64,000 nucleotides of DNA from Bacteroidota bacterium (GTDB lineage: Bacteria; Bacteroidota; Bacteroidia; 2-12-FULL-35-15), in NCBI GenBank assembly GCA_947479085.1, contig CANJYB010000015.1, forward strand, positions 43,866 to 107,865. The letters are read 5' to 3'. Made by a program: the position numbers and the translations under genes. Each line of letters starts with the position of its first letter. Position 1 is the first letter of the stretch. Under the pieces are notes generated by a model. The model saw only the letters and a list, made by a program, of their open reading frames with translations. It was not told the origin of the DNA and ran no database searches. This document shows positions 1-8,901 of the stretch, piece by piece.

Positions 1-2
1 GT

Positions 3-602
3 GACTTTAATGGAGGCTTTTATATTGGGGGAGGTTTGCCTTTCTTTTCAAAAAAACTGGAAATCAGTCCAAGTTTGAATGGAGGGTATATTAATAATGT
101 GAGCTATATTAATGGACAAAAAAATATTACAAAAACTCCCAATATTAATACAGGATTGGGCATTAGCGTTAATCTTGATACACTTACTTTCAGCATTAGT
201 TATAATTACGATTATAGTGCTCCTTCTTCTACCATAAGCACTGCCAGCAATAAACCTTATAACGAGCAGCAATACGATGCTTCTTTATTATTAAAATTAC
301 CGTTTAAATTTTCGATAGAAACAAGTGCCACTTACCGTATTAACAGTAACCGAACGGCTGGTTACAATATTAATTACGTGTTGTGGAATGCTTCCATTAA
401 TAAAATGTTCTTTAAAAATGAAAACCTGATTGTTTCTTTAACGGGAAATGATCTTTTAAATCAAAATATTAATACCAGCCGCAGTATTCAGGATAATGTG
501 ATAGTGGATAATAAAACCAATATTATCAGCCGCTATTTTTTATTGAAATTAACCTATAAGTTTAACAGTACTAAAACCAAGGACGATGAAAATAATTGGT
601 AA
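3..602 (+). CDS. Outer membrane beta-barrel protein, C-terminal part (5' end outside window)
   Basis: The reading frame is open from the left edge, so this is the end of a longer gene. What is visible is about 199 residues of alternating polar and hydrophobic beta strands separated by Asn/Ser/Thr-rich loops, ending in a strand with a YKF motif, as in the barrel of TonB-dependent-receptor-like proteins of Bacteroidota. No catalytic motif is seen. The last 17 bases overlap the start of the following GLPGLI gene, which points to one transcript. Barrel genes and GLPGLI genes are often paired in this phylum. The exact family (TonB receptor or the related outer membrane beta-barrel family) cannot be decided without the N-terminal plug region. 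Confidence 0.7.
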   Translation, partial: DFNGGFYIGGGLPFFSKKLEISPSLNGGYINNVSYINGQKNITKTPNINTGLGISVNLDTLTFSISYNYDYSAPSSTISTASNKPYNEQQYDASLLLKLPFKFSIETSATYRINSNRTAGYNINYVLWNASINKMFFKNENLIVSLTGNDLLNQNINTSRSIQDNVIVDNKTNIISRYFLLKLTYKFNSTKTKDDENNW

Positions 603-1314
603 ATTGGTTTTGATTCTTTTTGTTCTGTTATTTGTTAATGCTTCCGCCATTGCTCAGATAACAGCGGGAAAGATTATATATGAAAGAAAAACCAATCTAT
701 ATAAAAAATTTAAAAATGATGATGTAAAGGAATGGTTGCAGCCGGAAGACAAAAATAAAGTGGATATTTTTGAATTGTATTTTAATGATTCGTTGTCAGT
801 ATTTAAAATTCAGGAGAGTGATTTGAAAGAACGGATGAGCTGGGCTACGAGTAAAAATCAGGTGTATCAGAATAGAAATACAAATTCGCGATTAACCATA
901 AAATCGGTATGGGGAGAGGAGCTGTATGTTCAGGATACGCTGTATAAACGCCAATGGAAGATAACGGATAGCAAACGAAGCATAAGTGGATATAGTTGCC
1001 GAAAGGCGGTTTGGCAGGCGAATGATACCACCCGGATTTATGCATGGTATTGCGATGAAATAATGACAAGCGTTGGGCCCGAAAGTTTTTATGGTTTGCC
1101 GGGAGCCATTCTTGGTCTGGCTACTGAAGATGGTGGGGTTATTTACTTTGCCAAAAGTGTGGAAATATCAAAACCCGAGGTGATTGCTTTATTGCCAAAA
1201 AAAGGAAAAAATAAAATTTATGCATCTAACGAGTTAAAGACCAAGCTTGAAAAAGATTTTGGCAAAAACCCATGGGGGAAAGCGATGGTGAAGGAGATGT
1301 TTGGGATTTGGTAA
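586..1314 (+). CDS. GLPGLI family protein
   Basis: A 242-residue exported protein. Residues 1-23 form a signal peptide ending in Ala-Gln. The family motif is present as SFYGLPGAIL near residue 165, followed by a Gly-Gly turn. GLPGLI proteins are a Bacteroidota family of unknown function, usually found next to outer-membrane barrel receptors. The ATG lies inside the end of the upstream barrel gene (17-base overlap), so translation is probably coupled. Length is normal for the family. The role is unknown; a periplasmic or outer-membrane accessory of the barrel is an inference from context only. Confidence 0.85.
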   Translation: MKIIGKLVLILFVLLFVNASAIAQITAGKIIYERKTNLYKKFKNDDVKEWLQPEDKNKVDIFELYFNDSLSVFKIQESDLKERMSWATSKNQVYQNRNTNSRLTIKSVWGEELYVQDTLYKRQWKITDSKRSISGYSCRKAVWQANDTTRIYAWYCDEIMTSVGPESFYGLPGAILGLATEDGGVIYFAKSVEISKPEVIALLPKKGKNKIYASNELKTKLEKDFGKNPWGKAMVKEMFGIW

Positions 1315-1416
1315 AGGTTTTATTTTTTTGTTCACTATTTATTTAAACTCCCGAGCTGATTTAAAAGTTGTTTTAGGATAAGTAACGGTATGTAAATAGA
1401 TTTCTATTTATTATTG

Positions 1417-1644
1417 CTCTCTCCAGATAATAAATAACGTTGTATTGGATTTTAATACCTCTCTTCAGGTTGTAAATACCCCTTTCCAGATTTTGAATAC
1501 CCCTTTGCAAGATTACAAATACCCCTTTCCAGATTGTAAATACCCTTCTCCAGATTATAAATACCCCTCTCCAGATTGTAAATACCCCTCTCCAGATTGC
1601 AAATACCCCTCTCCAGATTGTAAATACCCCTTGAAAGATTATGA
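1417..1644. repeat. Intergenic tandem array 1, 21-bp period
   Basis: About ten units with core CCCTCTCCAGATTGTAAATA repeat with a strict 21-bp spacing (one unit has 22). The right-hand units are nearly identical. A first degenerate unit at 1419-1436 (CTCTCCAGATAATAAATA) lies exactly 42 bp before the unit core at 1461, so the register persists through decayed copies. One frame reads as a Cys-Lys-Tyr-Pro heptad peptide, but it has only a TTG start and no convincing ribosome site, so I treat it as noncoding. The rest of the 1315-1748 gap holds only an 18-bp palindrome at 1393-1410. Confidence 0.9.
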
Positions 1645-1748
1645 TTTTTTCTTGTTAAGTTTCAATTTCCAGGTAATGTTTTTCATCTTTTAGTGCCCGA
1701 AATTCAATTTTTGATGTGCTTTTTTCCATTTTCGCAAAGAAAAGTAGT

Positions 1749-2834
1749 TTATATGCCAAATGGGAGGTGGAATAATCTCTCTAAACCAAAATTACTGGCA
1801 AAATATTGGGGAATAGCAAAATTGATAAGAATGACCACGGTACTTAGTATTGCAAATTTATTTCCCTCCATTTCTAGTTTTAACTGTTCGGCACTTAGTA
1901 ATATGGCGGGGAATAAAAGGCAAAGCATTCGGGAGATATCAAAAGCAATAAGCAACTGAAGTATTACGCCAATAATAATAGACAGAAGTACTATAATAAA
2001 TGCATAATTGTTGGTTTGTATACTTTTTCCAATGATCCAAACGGGGTAAATCCAGAATAATTTGAAAGTGAAAAATAGCCCCGGGATAAATAAAGGAATC
2101 ATTGACTGTAAGTCGGTTTTAAAACTTTCGTTTAAAAAATAAAAGCTCAGGTTATATTCCACCGTACAATTTATGGAAACATAATAATGGTAAATGAGGT
2201 ATGGTAAACAGCCAATTATAAAATACAAACTGTTTTTGGAAAGAGTGAAGGTTTTATTACCATTCCTATAGTTTTGGTAGGCTATTAATCCCGGTAAAAC
2301 AAAGGCACTACTTTCGTGATTAAGCAATGCCAAAGTAAAGAATAGGGCAGCTAATTTGGGTTTTTGAACGGAAGTAAATGCTAAAAAAATAAAATAGTAG
2401 GTTACCGTATCCGGATAACCTGCTGCTCTTATGGGGATTAAAATGGCACATGAAAATGCAATGATACCGGCCATATTCAGAGATTCCAAAACCGAGAAGT
2501 TAATTTTACGGTAATTAATATAAATGGAAGAAAGCAGAAGAACGGCAAAAAGGAGAGGGATAAAAAAAAATAAATCTCCTTTGAGAAAAGTAAGGTAACC
2601 TATGAGTGGGGCTAAAATACGGTAATGAACCGGATTGGGTGTTGATACATCAAAAGGGTGTAAGGATAGTTTAGCGTAATAAGCTCCATGAAACCCGGCA
2701 TTAAAATCAGGGGCAACGTATAGCATGGCAGTGGCAAGAAGTAAAACAGAGAGAAAAATACTGGTTAAGAAAATTCCGGTTTTTTGTTCAGATAAATAGC
2801 CCCAATGATTGATTTTATTGATAATGCTATTCAT
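1749..2834 (-). CDS. Polytopic membrane protein, possible GT-C-type glycosyltransferase
   Basis: A 361-residue protein with about eight to ten hydrophobic segments spread from residue 22 to the C-terminus. Between the first two segments is a polar loop with the motif NPVHYRILAP, and later come GYPDTVTYY and LNHESSAF. Charged or polar motifs near the membrane surface of this kind occur in multi-span glycosyltransferases and related unknown proteins, but I cannot identify a diagnostic DxD or family signature. It starts 7 bp after the stop of the small Cys-containing gene upstream, so the two are probably co-transcribed. Function is unassigned. Confidence 0.6.
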   Translation of the reverse strand: MNSIINKINHWGYLSEQKTGIFLTSIFLSVLLLATAMLYVAPDFNAGFHGAYYAKLSLHPFDVSTPNPVHYRILAPLIGYLTFLKGDLFFFIPLLFAVLLLSSIYINYRKINFSVLESLNMAGIIAFSCAILIPIRAAGYPDTVTYYFIFLAFTSVQKPKLAALFFTLALLNHESSAFVLPGLIAYQNYRNGNKTFTLSKNSLYFIIGCLPYLIYHYYVSINCTVEYNLSFYFLNESFKTDLQSMIPLFIPGLFFTFKLFWIYPVWIIGKSIQTNNYAFIIVLLSIIIGVILQLLIAFDISRMLCLLFPAILLSAEQLKLEMEGNKFAILSTVVILINFAIPQYFASNFGLERLFHLPFGI

Positions 2835-2841
2835 AAAAAGT

Positions 2842-2985
2842 TCATTTTTTCTGAGCCTTTTTAGCAGCTTCCATCAATCCGCATTTGTCACAGGCGCTTT
2901 TCTTTTTAATACTGCCGTAAATGCGATAGCCCACATAGGTAGTGGCAAGTGCCAGAATGAAATATATTAGAATTTGTTGAATCAT
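2842..2985 (-). CDS. Small single-span Cys-containing protein (FeoB-associated type)
   Basis: A 47-residue protein. It begins MIQQILIYFILALATTYV, a single N-terminal membrane span, followed by a basic stretch (KKKSA) and a CDKCG motif, then a Lys/Ala-rich tail. This matches the layout of the small FeoB-associated Cys-rich membrane proteins of Bacteroidota: one helix, then a short cytoplasmic tail with paired cysteines. No feoA or feoB gene is in the window, so an iron role is inferred from family layout only. It is followed after 7 bp by the polytopic membrane protein gene. Confidence 0.7.
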   Translation of the reverse strand: MIQQILIYFILALATTYVGYRIYGSIKKKSACDKCGLMEAAKKAQKK

Positions 2986-2997
2986 TTTGTATTTATT

Positions 2998-3030
2998 ACC
3001 CCTGTCAGGGTTCTAAACCCTGACAGGGGT
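2998..3030. repeat. 33-bp dispersed palindrome, copy A
   Basis: Perfect 15-bp arms ACCCCTGTCAGGGTT and AACCCTGACAGGGGT around a 3-base loop (CTA). Three further copies lie at 19029, 20582 and 21242. This copy sits in a divergent intergenic region, apparently in the 5' leader of the leftward small gene. No T-run follows, so it is not a typical intrinsic terminator. Confidence 0.9.
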
Positions 3031-3046
3031 GTTTTATTTACCTTTA

Positions 3047-3099
3047 CAAAAGTACAAATAATATTACCTCCCTCACTTGCCTGAATTTTTATAATTTTG
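3047..3099. promoter_or_regulatory. Probable divergent promoters (-7 elements)
   Basis: Leftward TACTTTTG (CAAAAGTA on the + strand, 3047-3054) and rightward TAATTTTG (3092-3099) match the Bacteroidota -7 consensus TAnnTTTG. Neither has a TTG at ideal spacing. They would drive the small Cys-protein gene and the E1 dehydrogenase gene respectively. Confidence 0.45.
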
Positions 3100-3127
3100 C
3101 CAACCTAAAATAAATCTGAAATCAATA

Positions 3128-5125
3128 ATGATAACCGCAGAAACTCCCATACGTTACGATAGAAAAAAATACAGCGATGAAAAACTCATCAAACTTTATA
3201 AAGGTGTTTTAAAACCAAGAATGATTGAGGAAAAAATGCTGGTGCTTCTTCGTCAAGGACGAATTTCCAAATGGTTCAGCGGAATAGGACAGGAAGCAGG
3301 TTCTGTGGGTGCGGCTATGGCGCTCGAAAAGGATGAGTACATTCTGCCAATGCATCGTAATCTGGGTGTGTTTACTTCCCGGGAAATACCTTTGAATCGA
3401 CTGTTTTGCCAGTTTCAGGGCAAGCCTTCCGGCTTTACCAAAGGGCGCGACCGTTCTTTTCATTTTGGTACACAGGAATACCATATTATAGGTATGATTT
3501 CTCATTTAGGTCCGCAACTTGGCTTGGCTGATGGAATAGCTTTGGGAAATATATTAAAGGAAAATAATAAAGTTACACTGGTTTATTCTGGTGACGGAGG
3601 TGCTAGTGAAGGGGATTTTCATGAATCATTGAATGTGGCTGCTGTTTGGGACTTACCTGTAATATTTGCAATTGAAAATAACGGGTATGGACTAAGCACC
3701 CCAAGTAACGAGCAGTTTCGTTGCAAACAGTTTATTGATAAAGGGATTGGGTATGGAATGGAAGCAGTGCAGGTGGATGGAAACAATGTATTGGAGGTGT
3801 ATGACACAGTTAAAAGATTAGCCGAATCTATTCGCAAAAATCCTCGACCTGTTTTGTTGGAGTTAATTACTTTCCGAATGAGGGGCCATGAGGAAGCTTC
3901 GGGCACCAAGTATGTTCCTAAAGAACTATTGGAAACATGGGGCAGGAAAGACCCATTGAATAATTACGAGAACTATTTGTTGAAGGAAGGAGTGTTGGAT
4001 GAAAAAATGATTGAAACTTTTCGTGCGGAAATAAAGGAGGAAATTGAACACGGTTTGGAAATGGCGTATGCAGAAACATTGCCACCTCCAAACACTGAAG
4101 TGGAACTTGTAGACATGTATGCACCTTTCCTTTTAGATGAAATACAGCCTTCGGGGAATAAAACAAACAAACGTTTTATTGATGCCATTTCAGATGGATT
4201 GCGATTAGCAATGCGTAAACACAATGATTTAATACTGATGGGGCAGGACATAGCTGACTATGGTGGAGTATTTAAAATTACAGAGGGCTTTGTGGAGGAA
4301 TTTGGAAAACAAAGAGTGCGTAATACTCCTCTTTGTGAGGCAGCCATAATAGGTTCCGGTTTTGGTTTATCTATTAATGGAATGAAAGCAATGGTGGAAA
4401 TGCAGTTTGCCGACTTTGTTACCGAAGGTTTCAACCAGATAGTAAACAACCTTGCCAAGAGCCATTACCGCTGGGGACAAAATGCAGATGTGGTGGTGAG
4501 AATGCCAACAGGAGCAGGTGTTGCTGCCGGACCGTTTCACTCGCAAAGTAATGAAGCCTGGTTTTTTCATACCCCAGGTCTTAAAATTGCTTATCCGGCA
4601 TTTGCATCAGATGCCAAAGGGTTATTATTAACTGCATTTGAAGACCCTAACCCGGTAATGTTTTTTGAACATAAAGCTTTGTACCGAAGCATTACAGAAG
4701 ATATATCAGATGATTATTATACCATTCCTTTTGGAAAAGCACGTTTGGTGAGAGAAGGGAGCGATTTGACAATTGTGACGTATGGCTTAGCTGTTCATTG
4801 GGCCATGGAAATACTGGATAAACATCCTGAAATAAAAGCAGATTTAATTGACCTAAGAACACTTGTTCCGCTAGATAAAGAAGCGATAATTAATTCTGTA
4901 AATAAAACAGGAAAGGCAATTGTATTTCACGAAGACACCATTACCGGTGGAATAGGAGGGGAGTTATCGGCTATTATAAATGAAAATTGTTTTGAAAATC
5001 TGGATGCTCCTGTTATTCGCTGCGCGAGCCTTGATACACCTGTTCCTATGAATGCAGATTTGGAATGGAACTTTTTGCCAAAAGCTAGATTTGAGGAACA
5101 ATTGCAGGAGTTATGGAAGTATTAA
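3128..5125 (+). CDS. 2-oxo acid dehydrogenase E1, fused alpha and beta subunits
   Basis: A 665-residue fusion. Residues about 20-320 are the alpha (TPP-binding) part with the thiamine-diphosphate motif GDGGASEGDF...ENNGYG near residues 157-185. Residues about 345-665 are the transketolase-like beta part, including LMGQDIADYGG and NTPLCEAAI. The enzyme decarboxylates a 2-oxo acid and passes the acyl group to an E2 lipoyl protein. In Bacteroidota such fusions are usually annotated as branched-chain or generic 2-oxo acid dehydrogenase E1; the substrate cannot be settled from sequence alone. No E2 or E3 gene is nearby, so the complex is assembled from unlinked genes. It is a single-gene unit followed by a hairpin terminator. 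Confidence 0.9.
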   Translation: MITAETPIRYDRKKYSDEKLIKLYKGVLKPRMIEEKMLVLLRQGRISKWFSGIGQEAGSVGAAMALEKDEYILPMHRNLGVFTSREIPLNRLFCQFQGKPSGFTKGRDRSFHFGTQEYHIIGMISHLGPQLGLADGIALGNILKENNKVTLVYSGDGGASEGDFHESLNVAAVWDLPVIFAIENNGYGLSTPSNEQFRCKQFIDKGIGYGMEAVQVDGNNVLEVYDTVKRLAESIRKNPRPVLLELITFRMRGHEEASGTKYVPKELLETWGRKDPLNNYENYLLKEGVLDEKMIETFRAEIKEEIEHGLEMAYAETLPPPNTEVELVDMYAPFLLDEIQPSGNKTNKRFIDAISDGLRLAMRKHNDLILMGQDIADYGGVFKITEGFVEEFGKQRVRNTPLCEAAIIGSGFGLSINGMKAMVEMQFADFVTEGFNQIVNNLAKSHYRWGQNADVVVRMPTGAGVAAGPFHSQSNEAWFFHTPGLKIAYPAFASDAKGLLLTAFEDPNPVMFFEHKALYRSITEDISDDYYTIPFGKARLVREGSDLTIVTYGLAVHWAMEILDKHPEIKADLIDLRTLVPLDKEAIINSVNKTGKAIVFHEDTITGGIGGELSAIINENCFENLDAPVIRCASLDTPVPMNADLEWNFLPKARFEEQLQELWKY

Positions 5126-5199
5126 TTTGAAATTCTTTTGACTTGTTAAAAGGATAATTTTTTTTAGCTCAAATTAGGGAATGATATTTATTCAAAAAA

Positions 5200-5262
5200 A
5201 ATCCCTTTAACAGTTATATTACCTGTTAAAGGGATTGAGCTTTTACGAAAAAGTAAAAGCTC
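5200..5262. terminator. Two hairpins between convergent genes
   Basis: Hairpin 1 has 14-bp perfect arms (5200-5213 and 5223-5236); on the minus strand it runs straight into a run of T, ending the peptidase transcript. Hairpin 2 has 10-bp arms GAGCTTTTAC (5237-5246) and GTAAAAGCTC (5253-5262), followed on the plus strand by a T-rich stretch, suiting the E1 transcript. Confidence 0.8.
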
Positions 5263-5271
5263 TTGTTTTAT

Positions 5272-8238
5272 CTAATAACCAAAAATATCTTCCAGCGTTA
5301 AGTAAGTAACTTTCCCATATTTTTCAAGAACTTTAGCATCAAGACCTTCTTTTTTTCCTACTATTAATGTGGTGTATTGTTTGTCTCTCACATGTTGTTC
5401 TTCAAACGATTTTATTTCTACCATTGTCATGTTAGGAACTTTTTGGTAGATATCTTTTCTGATGTCATAATCCAAACCTAATTTTTTTGCACTTTCATAA
5501 TTAAATAATATTCCTGCTTTTGTAATTCTTTCGGAACGGATACCTTGAATTATAGATTGTTTGCAAGCATTCAGATTGTTTTCAGATTCCGGCATTTTTT
5601 TTATCAGTTCCATCATTCCACTCATGGCTTCAGGTAATTTGTCAGCTTGAGTACCAATGTAGGAGAATACAAAGTTATTATCCTTTAATTTTCCTGGTGT
5701 TTGATATGACGAATAAACAGAATAGGCTAGTGCTTTTGATTCACGCATTTCCTGGAATAATACCGATGACATTCCTCCTCCAAAATACTCGTTGAATAAT
5801 CGAACAACAGGTTTGTTGGACCTTTCAAACAAACCATCTTTTGCAATCATTATTATTTCGGCTTGTTTCATATCGTAGTCTACTACATAAACATTTGTAT
5901 TTCCATCCTGCGTTTTAAAATCCACCAGTTGAGGAACGGGTGTCAGGCTTTGGGGAGTGATATGAACTAAGTTTAATGATTCTAATAACCTATCTGGTGA
6001 TTCGTTACCATAATACAAAATGTGATGTTGGTACGAGGTTGTTTTTCTAATGATGGAAACCAGGTCCTCTGCTTTTAGGAGATTTAACTCATCCGTGGAT
6101 AATCGATTAGTATAGGGAGATTGTTTTCCGTATTTCCCATACGAAAACAAAGCACCATATAGAATCTCATCTTTATTAAGTTTAGCGTCCTGTCGTTTTT
6201 TAAGAATATCCGACACAAGGCTTTTTAATGCTATATCATTAGGTTTGGCATTTGCCAGTAAATCTTCGAATAAAATAGTAGCCTTTTTAAAGTTTTCAGT
6301 TAGGCCTCTTAAACTTACCCATATTTGTTCTTCTCCGGCATATACGTCAAAAGAGCAACCCAGTTGATAGAATTGTTGTTGTACTTGCGCTGCTGACATT
6401 TTTTCTGTTCCAAGATATTTTAAATATTCAACCGCAACGGCTAATTTTTTATCATTATTAGTACCCATCTCCAAAACATAGTACATGTCAAATGTTCCGT
6501 TTTCATTATTATTGTTGTAGAATAAAGGAATACCGCTTTTTAATTTTAATTGTTTAATATCTCTTTCGTAGTCAATAAAAACAGGTTCAATTTCTTTCAC
6601 AGGCATAGCAATTAAATTCTTTACAAAAGGGCTTTGATCTTTTCTGTTTATTTCTATCGGAGTAATAATTGGTTTTTCCACTTTTTGTACCGTTTTATCT
6701 TCTCCTGTTTTCTTATAAACTAACACGTAATTATTTTTGTAATTTTCATTTGCAAATTTCATCACCTGCTCTTTGGTAATGGATTTTAAACGGTCTAAGG
6801 TACTAACATAAGTTTCCCATTTTTGATTTGTTACGAATGAGCTCACAAATGCATCTGCCCGTGCTCCATTACTTTCAAAAGATTTTGTTTGTTCGTATTT
6901 CATGTCAGTAATGATTGCACTTAATAACCAATCAGGAAAATCTCCTTTTTTTAATTTTTCTATTTGTTGTAATAATAATTCTTTTACTTCTTCCAGTTTC
7001 TGCCCTTCTTTTGGGTTTGCACTTAATATATGCACCGAGTAATCTTTAAAAGGCATATCAAAGGCATTAGCATCTAAAACTTTTTGGTCCTGATTTAAAT
7101 TTAAATCCATTAATCCCGCTTTACCGTTATAGAGAATCCGGTTAATGATTTTAATCATATCTGCGTCCCGCGAACCTGCACCCTGAAAGCGATAACCAAT
7201 CATTACATTTTCAGCATCTGGTCCTACCACATTTTTTACTATGGGTTCTGCAATAGGCTTTTCTATATATGGGCTGTACACAGGAACATCTTTTGACCGC
7301 CATGACCCGAATTTATCATTAATAATTTTTATCATCTGGTCAGGATCAAAATCGCCTGATAAACAAATGGCCATATTATTAGGTACGTAATAGGTATAAA
7401 AATATTGCTTTATTTTTTTTAATGATGGGTTTTTAAGATGTTCTATGGTTCCTATTGTTGTTTGCGAACCGTACGTGTTATTAGGAAAAAGTCCGGCAAA
7501 TAGCGCTTCCCATGCTTTTTCTCCATCGTTATCAAGTCCCCTGTTTTTTTCTTCATACACTGCCTCAAGTTCGGTATGAAACAAACGCATTACCGGATTG
7601 CTGAATCGTTCCGCTTCTACTGTTGCCCATTTTTCAATTTGATTGGAAGGAATATCATTAACATAAACCGTTTGTTCAAGCCACGTATAAGCGTTAGTTC
7701 CTTTAGCTCCCATAGATGCCAGCATTTTGTCATATTCATTTGCTATTGCAAATTTGGATGCATAGCCTGAAATACTGTCAATTACATGATAAATGAATTT
7801 TCTTTTTGTCTCATCTTTAGCCTGCCTGTAGGCCTCATACATGTTTTCTATTTTACTAAGTTGTGTTTTTTCTTTTTCATAATCCAAAGAACCATAATTG
7901 GTGGTGCCCTTAAAAAGCATGTGCTCTAAATAATGCGCTAACCCAGTAGCATCAGCAGGGTCATTTTTACTTCCCGCCTTTGTAGCAATATAAGTCTGAA
8001 TTCTTGGGGCATTTTTATAGACGGTCATGTACACCTTCAGCCCATTTTGTAATGTATAAATTCTTGCATTCAAAGGATCTCCAGGTACCGATTCGTATTT
8101 GGGTATATCATTCGCCTCATTAGATTTTGCAATACCGGCAGGTGTTTTCGCAGCAGGATTTTGCCCGGAAACGGCAATGCTGTTTATTAATAGTGTAAAT
8201 AAAGAAAGGGAAAATAAGATGCTTTTATATTTTTTCAT
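5272..8238 (-). CDS. M16 (insulinase/pitrilysin) family metallopeptidase, periplasmic
   Basis: A 988-residue protein with a signal peptide (residues 1-25, ending SVSGQ). The inverted zinc motif HxxEH is present as HYLEH near residue 104, with the downstream glutamate in the LEAVYEEKNRGLDND region near residue 230. The length fits two tandem M16 modules (four half-domains), the second lacking its own HxxEH and serving to form the closed chamber. M16 enzymes degrade peptides; in Bacteroidota they are exported and of poorly defined substrate. The gene stands alone, transcribed leftward and ended by the hairpins at 5200-5262. Confidence 0.92.
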   Translation of the reverse strand: MKKYKSILFSLSLFTLLINSIAVSGQNPAAKTPAGIAKSNEANDIPKYESVPGDPLNARIYTLQNGLKVYMTVYKNAPRIQTYIATKAGSKNDPADATGLAHYLEHMLFKGTTNYGSLDYEKEKTQLSKIENMYEAYRQAKDETKRKFIYHVIDSISGYASKFAIANEYDKMLASMGAKGTNAYTWLEQTVYVNDIPSNQIEKWATVEAERFSNPVMRLFHTELEAVYEEKNRGLDNDGEKAWEALFAGLFPNNTYGSQTTIGTIEHLKNPSLKKIKQYFYTYYVPNNMAICLSGDFDPDQMIKIINDKFGSWRSKDVPVYSPYIEKPIAEPIVKNVVGPDAENVMIGYRFQGAGSRDADMIKIINRILYNGKAGLMDLNLNQDQKVLDANAFDMPFKDYSVHILSANPKEGQKLEEVKELLLQQIEKLKKGDFPDWLLSAIITDMKYEQTKSFESNGARADAFVSSFVTNQKWETYVSTLDRLKSITKEQVMKFANENYKNNYVLVYKKTGEDKTVQKVEKPIITPIEINRKDQSPFVKNLIAMPVKEIEPVFIDYERDIKQLKLKSGIPLFYNNNNENGTFDMYYVLEMGTNNDKKLAVAVEYLKYLGTEKMSAAQVQQQFYQLGCSFDVYAGEEQIWVSLRGLTENFKKATILFEDLLANAKPNDIALKSLVSDILKKRQDAKLNKDEILYGALFSYGKYGKQSPYTNRLSTDELNLLKAEDLVSIIRKTTSYQHHILYYGNESPDRLLESLNLVHITPQSLTPVPQLVDFKTQDGNTNVYVVDYDMKQAEIIMIAKDGLFERSNKPVVRLFNEYFGGGMSSVLFQEMRESKALAYSVYSSYQTPGKLKDNNFVFSYIGTQADKLPEAMSGMMELIKKMPESENNLNACKQSIIQGIRSERITKAGILFNYESAKKLGLDYDIRKDIYQKVPNMTMVEIKSFEEQHVRDKQYTTLIVGKKEGLDAKVLEKYGKVTYLTLEDIFGY

Positions 8239-8363
8239 TGTTAGATTTTTTGTAAAAATAGAATTATTTGGTGAAAAAAATATATTTGATAAATATATAT
8301 TCCTTTTACTTTTTATTTATTTGTAATTTCGTATTCGATATTAATCAGCAATAACAGAGGAGT

Positions 8364-8825
8364 ATGAAACGCATCGCACTATTTCCAGGTTCATTTGACC
8401 CGATAACGAAGGGACATGAAAATATTTTAAGAAGAGCTTTACCCTTGTTTGACGAAATTATTATTGCTATTGGGAAAAATGGTAGCAAACAAAATTTTTT
8501 TTCGCTCGAACAAAGGGAAAACTGGATAAAACAGGTTTTTGCAAACGAACCCAAAGTGATTGTTGCAACATACACCGGATTAACTATTAATTTTTGCAAG
8601 GAACGGAATGCCAATTATATTCTCCGGGGTTTAAGAACTTCTGCTGATTTTGAATTTGAAAAAGCAATTGCTCAGAATAATAAAATCATGGCTCAGGAAA
8701 TTGAAACTATTTTTATTTTGCCTGTTCCTGAACTGTCTGCAATTAATTCAACCATTGTTCGTGATATTATCAGGAATGGTGGGGATGTGACGCCATTTGT
8801 TCCGGAAGGTATTCGTATAATTTAA
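8364..8825 (+). CDS. coaD: Phosphopantetheine adenylyltransferase
   Basis: A 153-residue protein of normal family length. It transfers AMP from ATP to 4'-phosphopantetheine, the penultimate step of coenzyme A synthesis. Visible motifs are the N-terminal FPGSFDPITKGHENI with the nucleotidyltransferase T/HxGH signature (here TKGH), the YILRGLR segment near residue 90, and the C-terminal INSTIVRDI equivalent of the usual ISSSxVRE loop. A purine-rich stretch (AGAGGAG) sits immediately before the ATG. Downstream, after 76 bp, lies an unrelated thioredoxin-like gene. Confidence 0.97.
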   Translation: MKRIALFPGSFDPITKGHENILRRALPLFDEIIIAIGKNGSKQNFFSLEQRENWIKQVFANEPKVIVATYTGLTINFCKERNANYILRGLRTSADFEFEKAIAQNNKIMAQEIETIFILPVPELSAINSTIVRDIIRNGGDVTPFVPEGIRII

Positions 8826-8901
8826 TAAAAATGAATAAGAAATCTCAAAACTATTTTTCTTTTTTTATAGTTAAGGAACAATAATTGTAATTCATTAATT
8901 A

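Noticed and set aside
1417..1644. CRISPR-like array
   Set aside because: Units are contiguous with a 21-bp period and there are no unique spacers; no cas genes are present.
1445..1693. Small heptad-repeat protein from array 1
   Set aside because: Only a TTG start, no ribosome site, and openness follows from a stop-free 21-bp unit. The other arrays behave the same way.
5200..5236. Member of a dispersed palindrome family
   Set aside because: The arms are unlike the other families and the T-run and convergent position fit a terminator.
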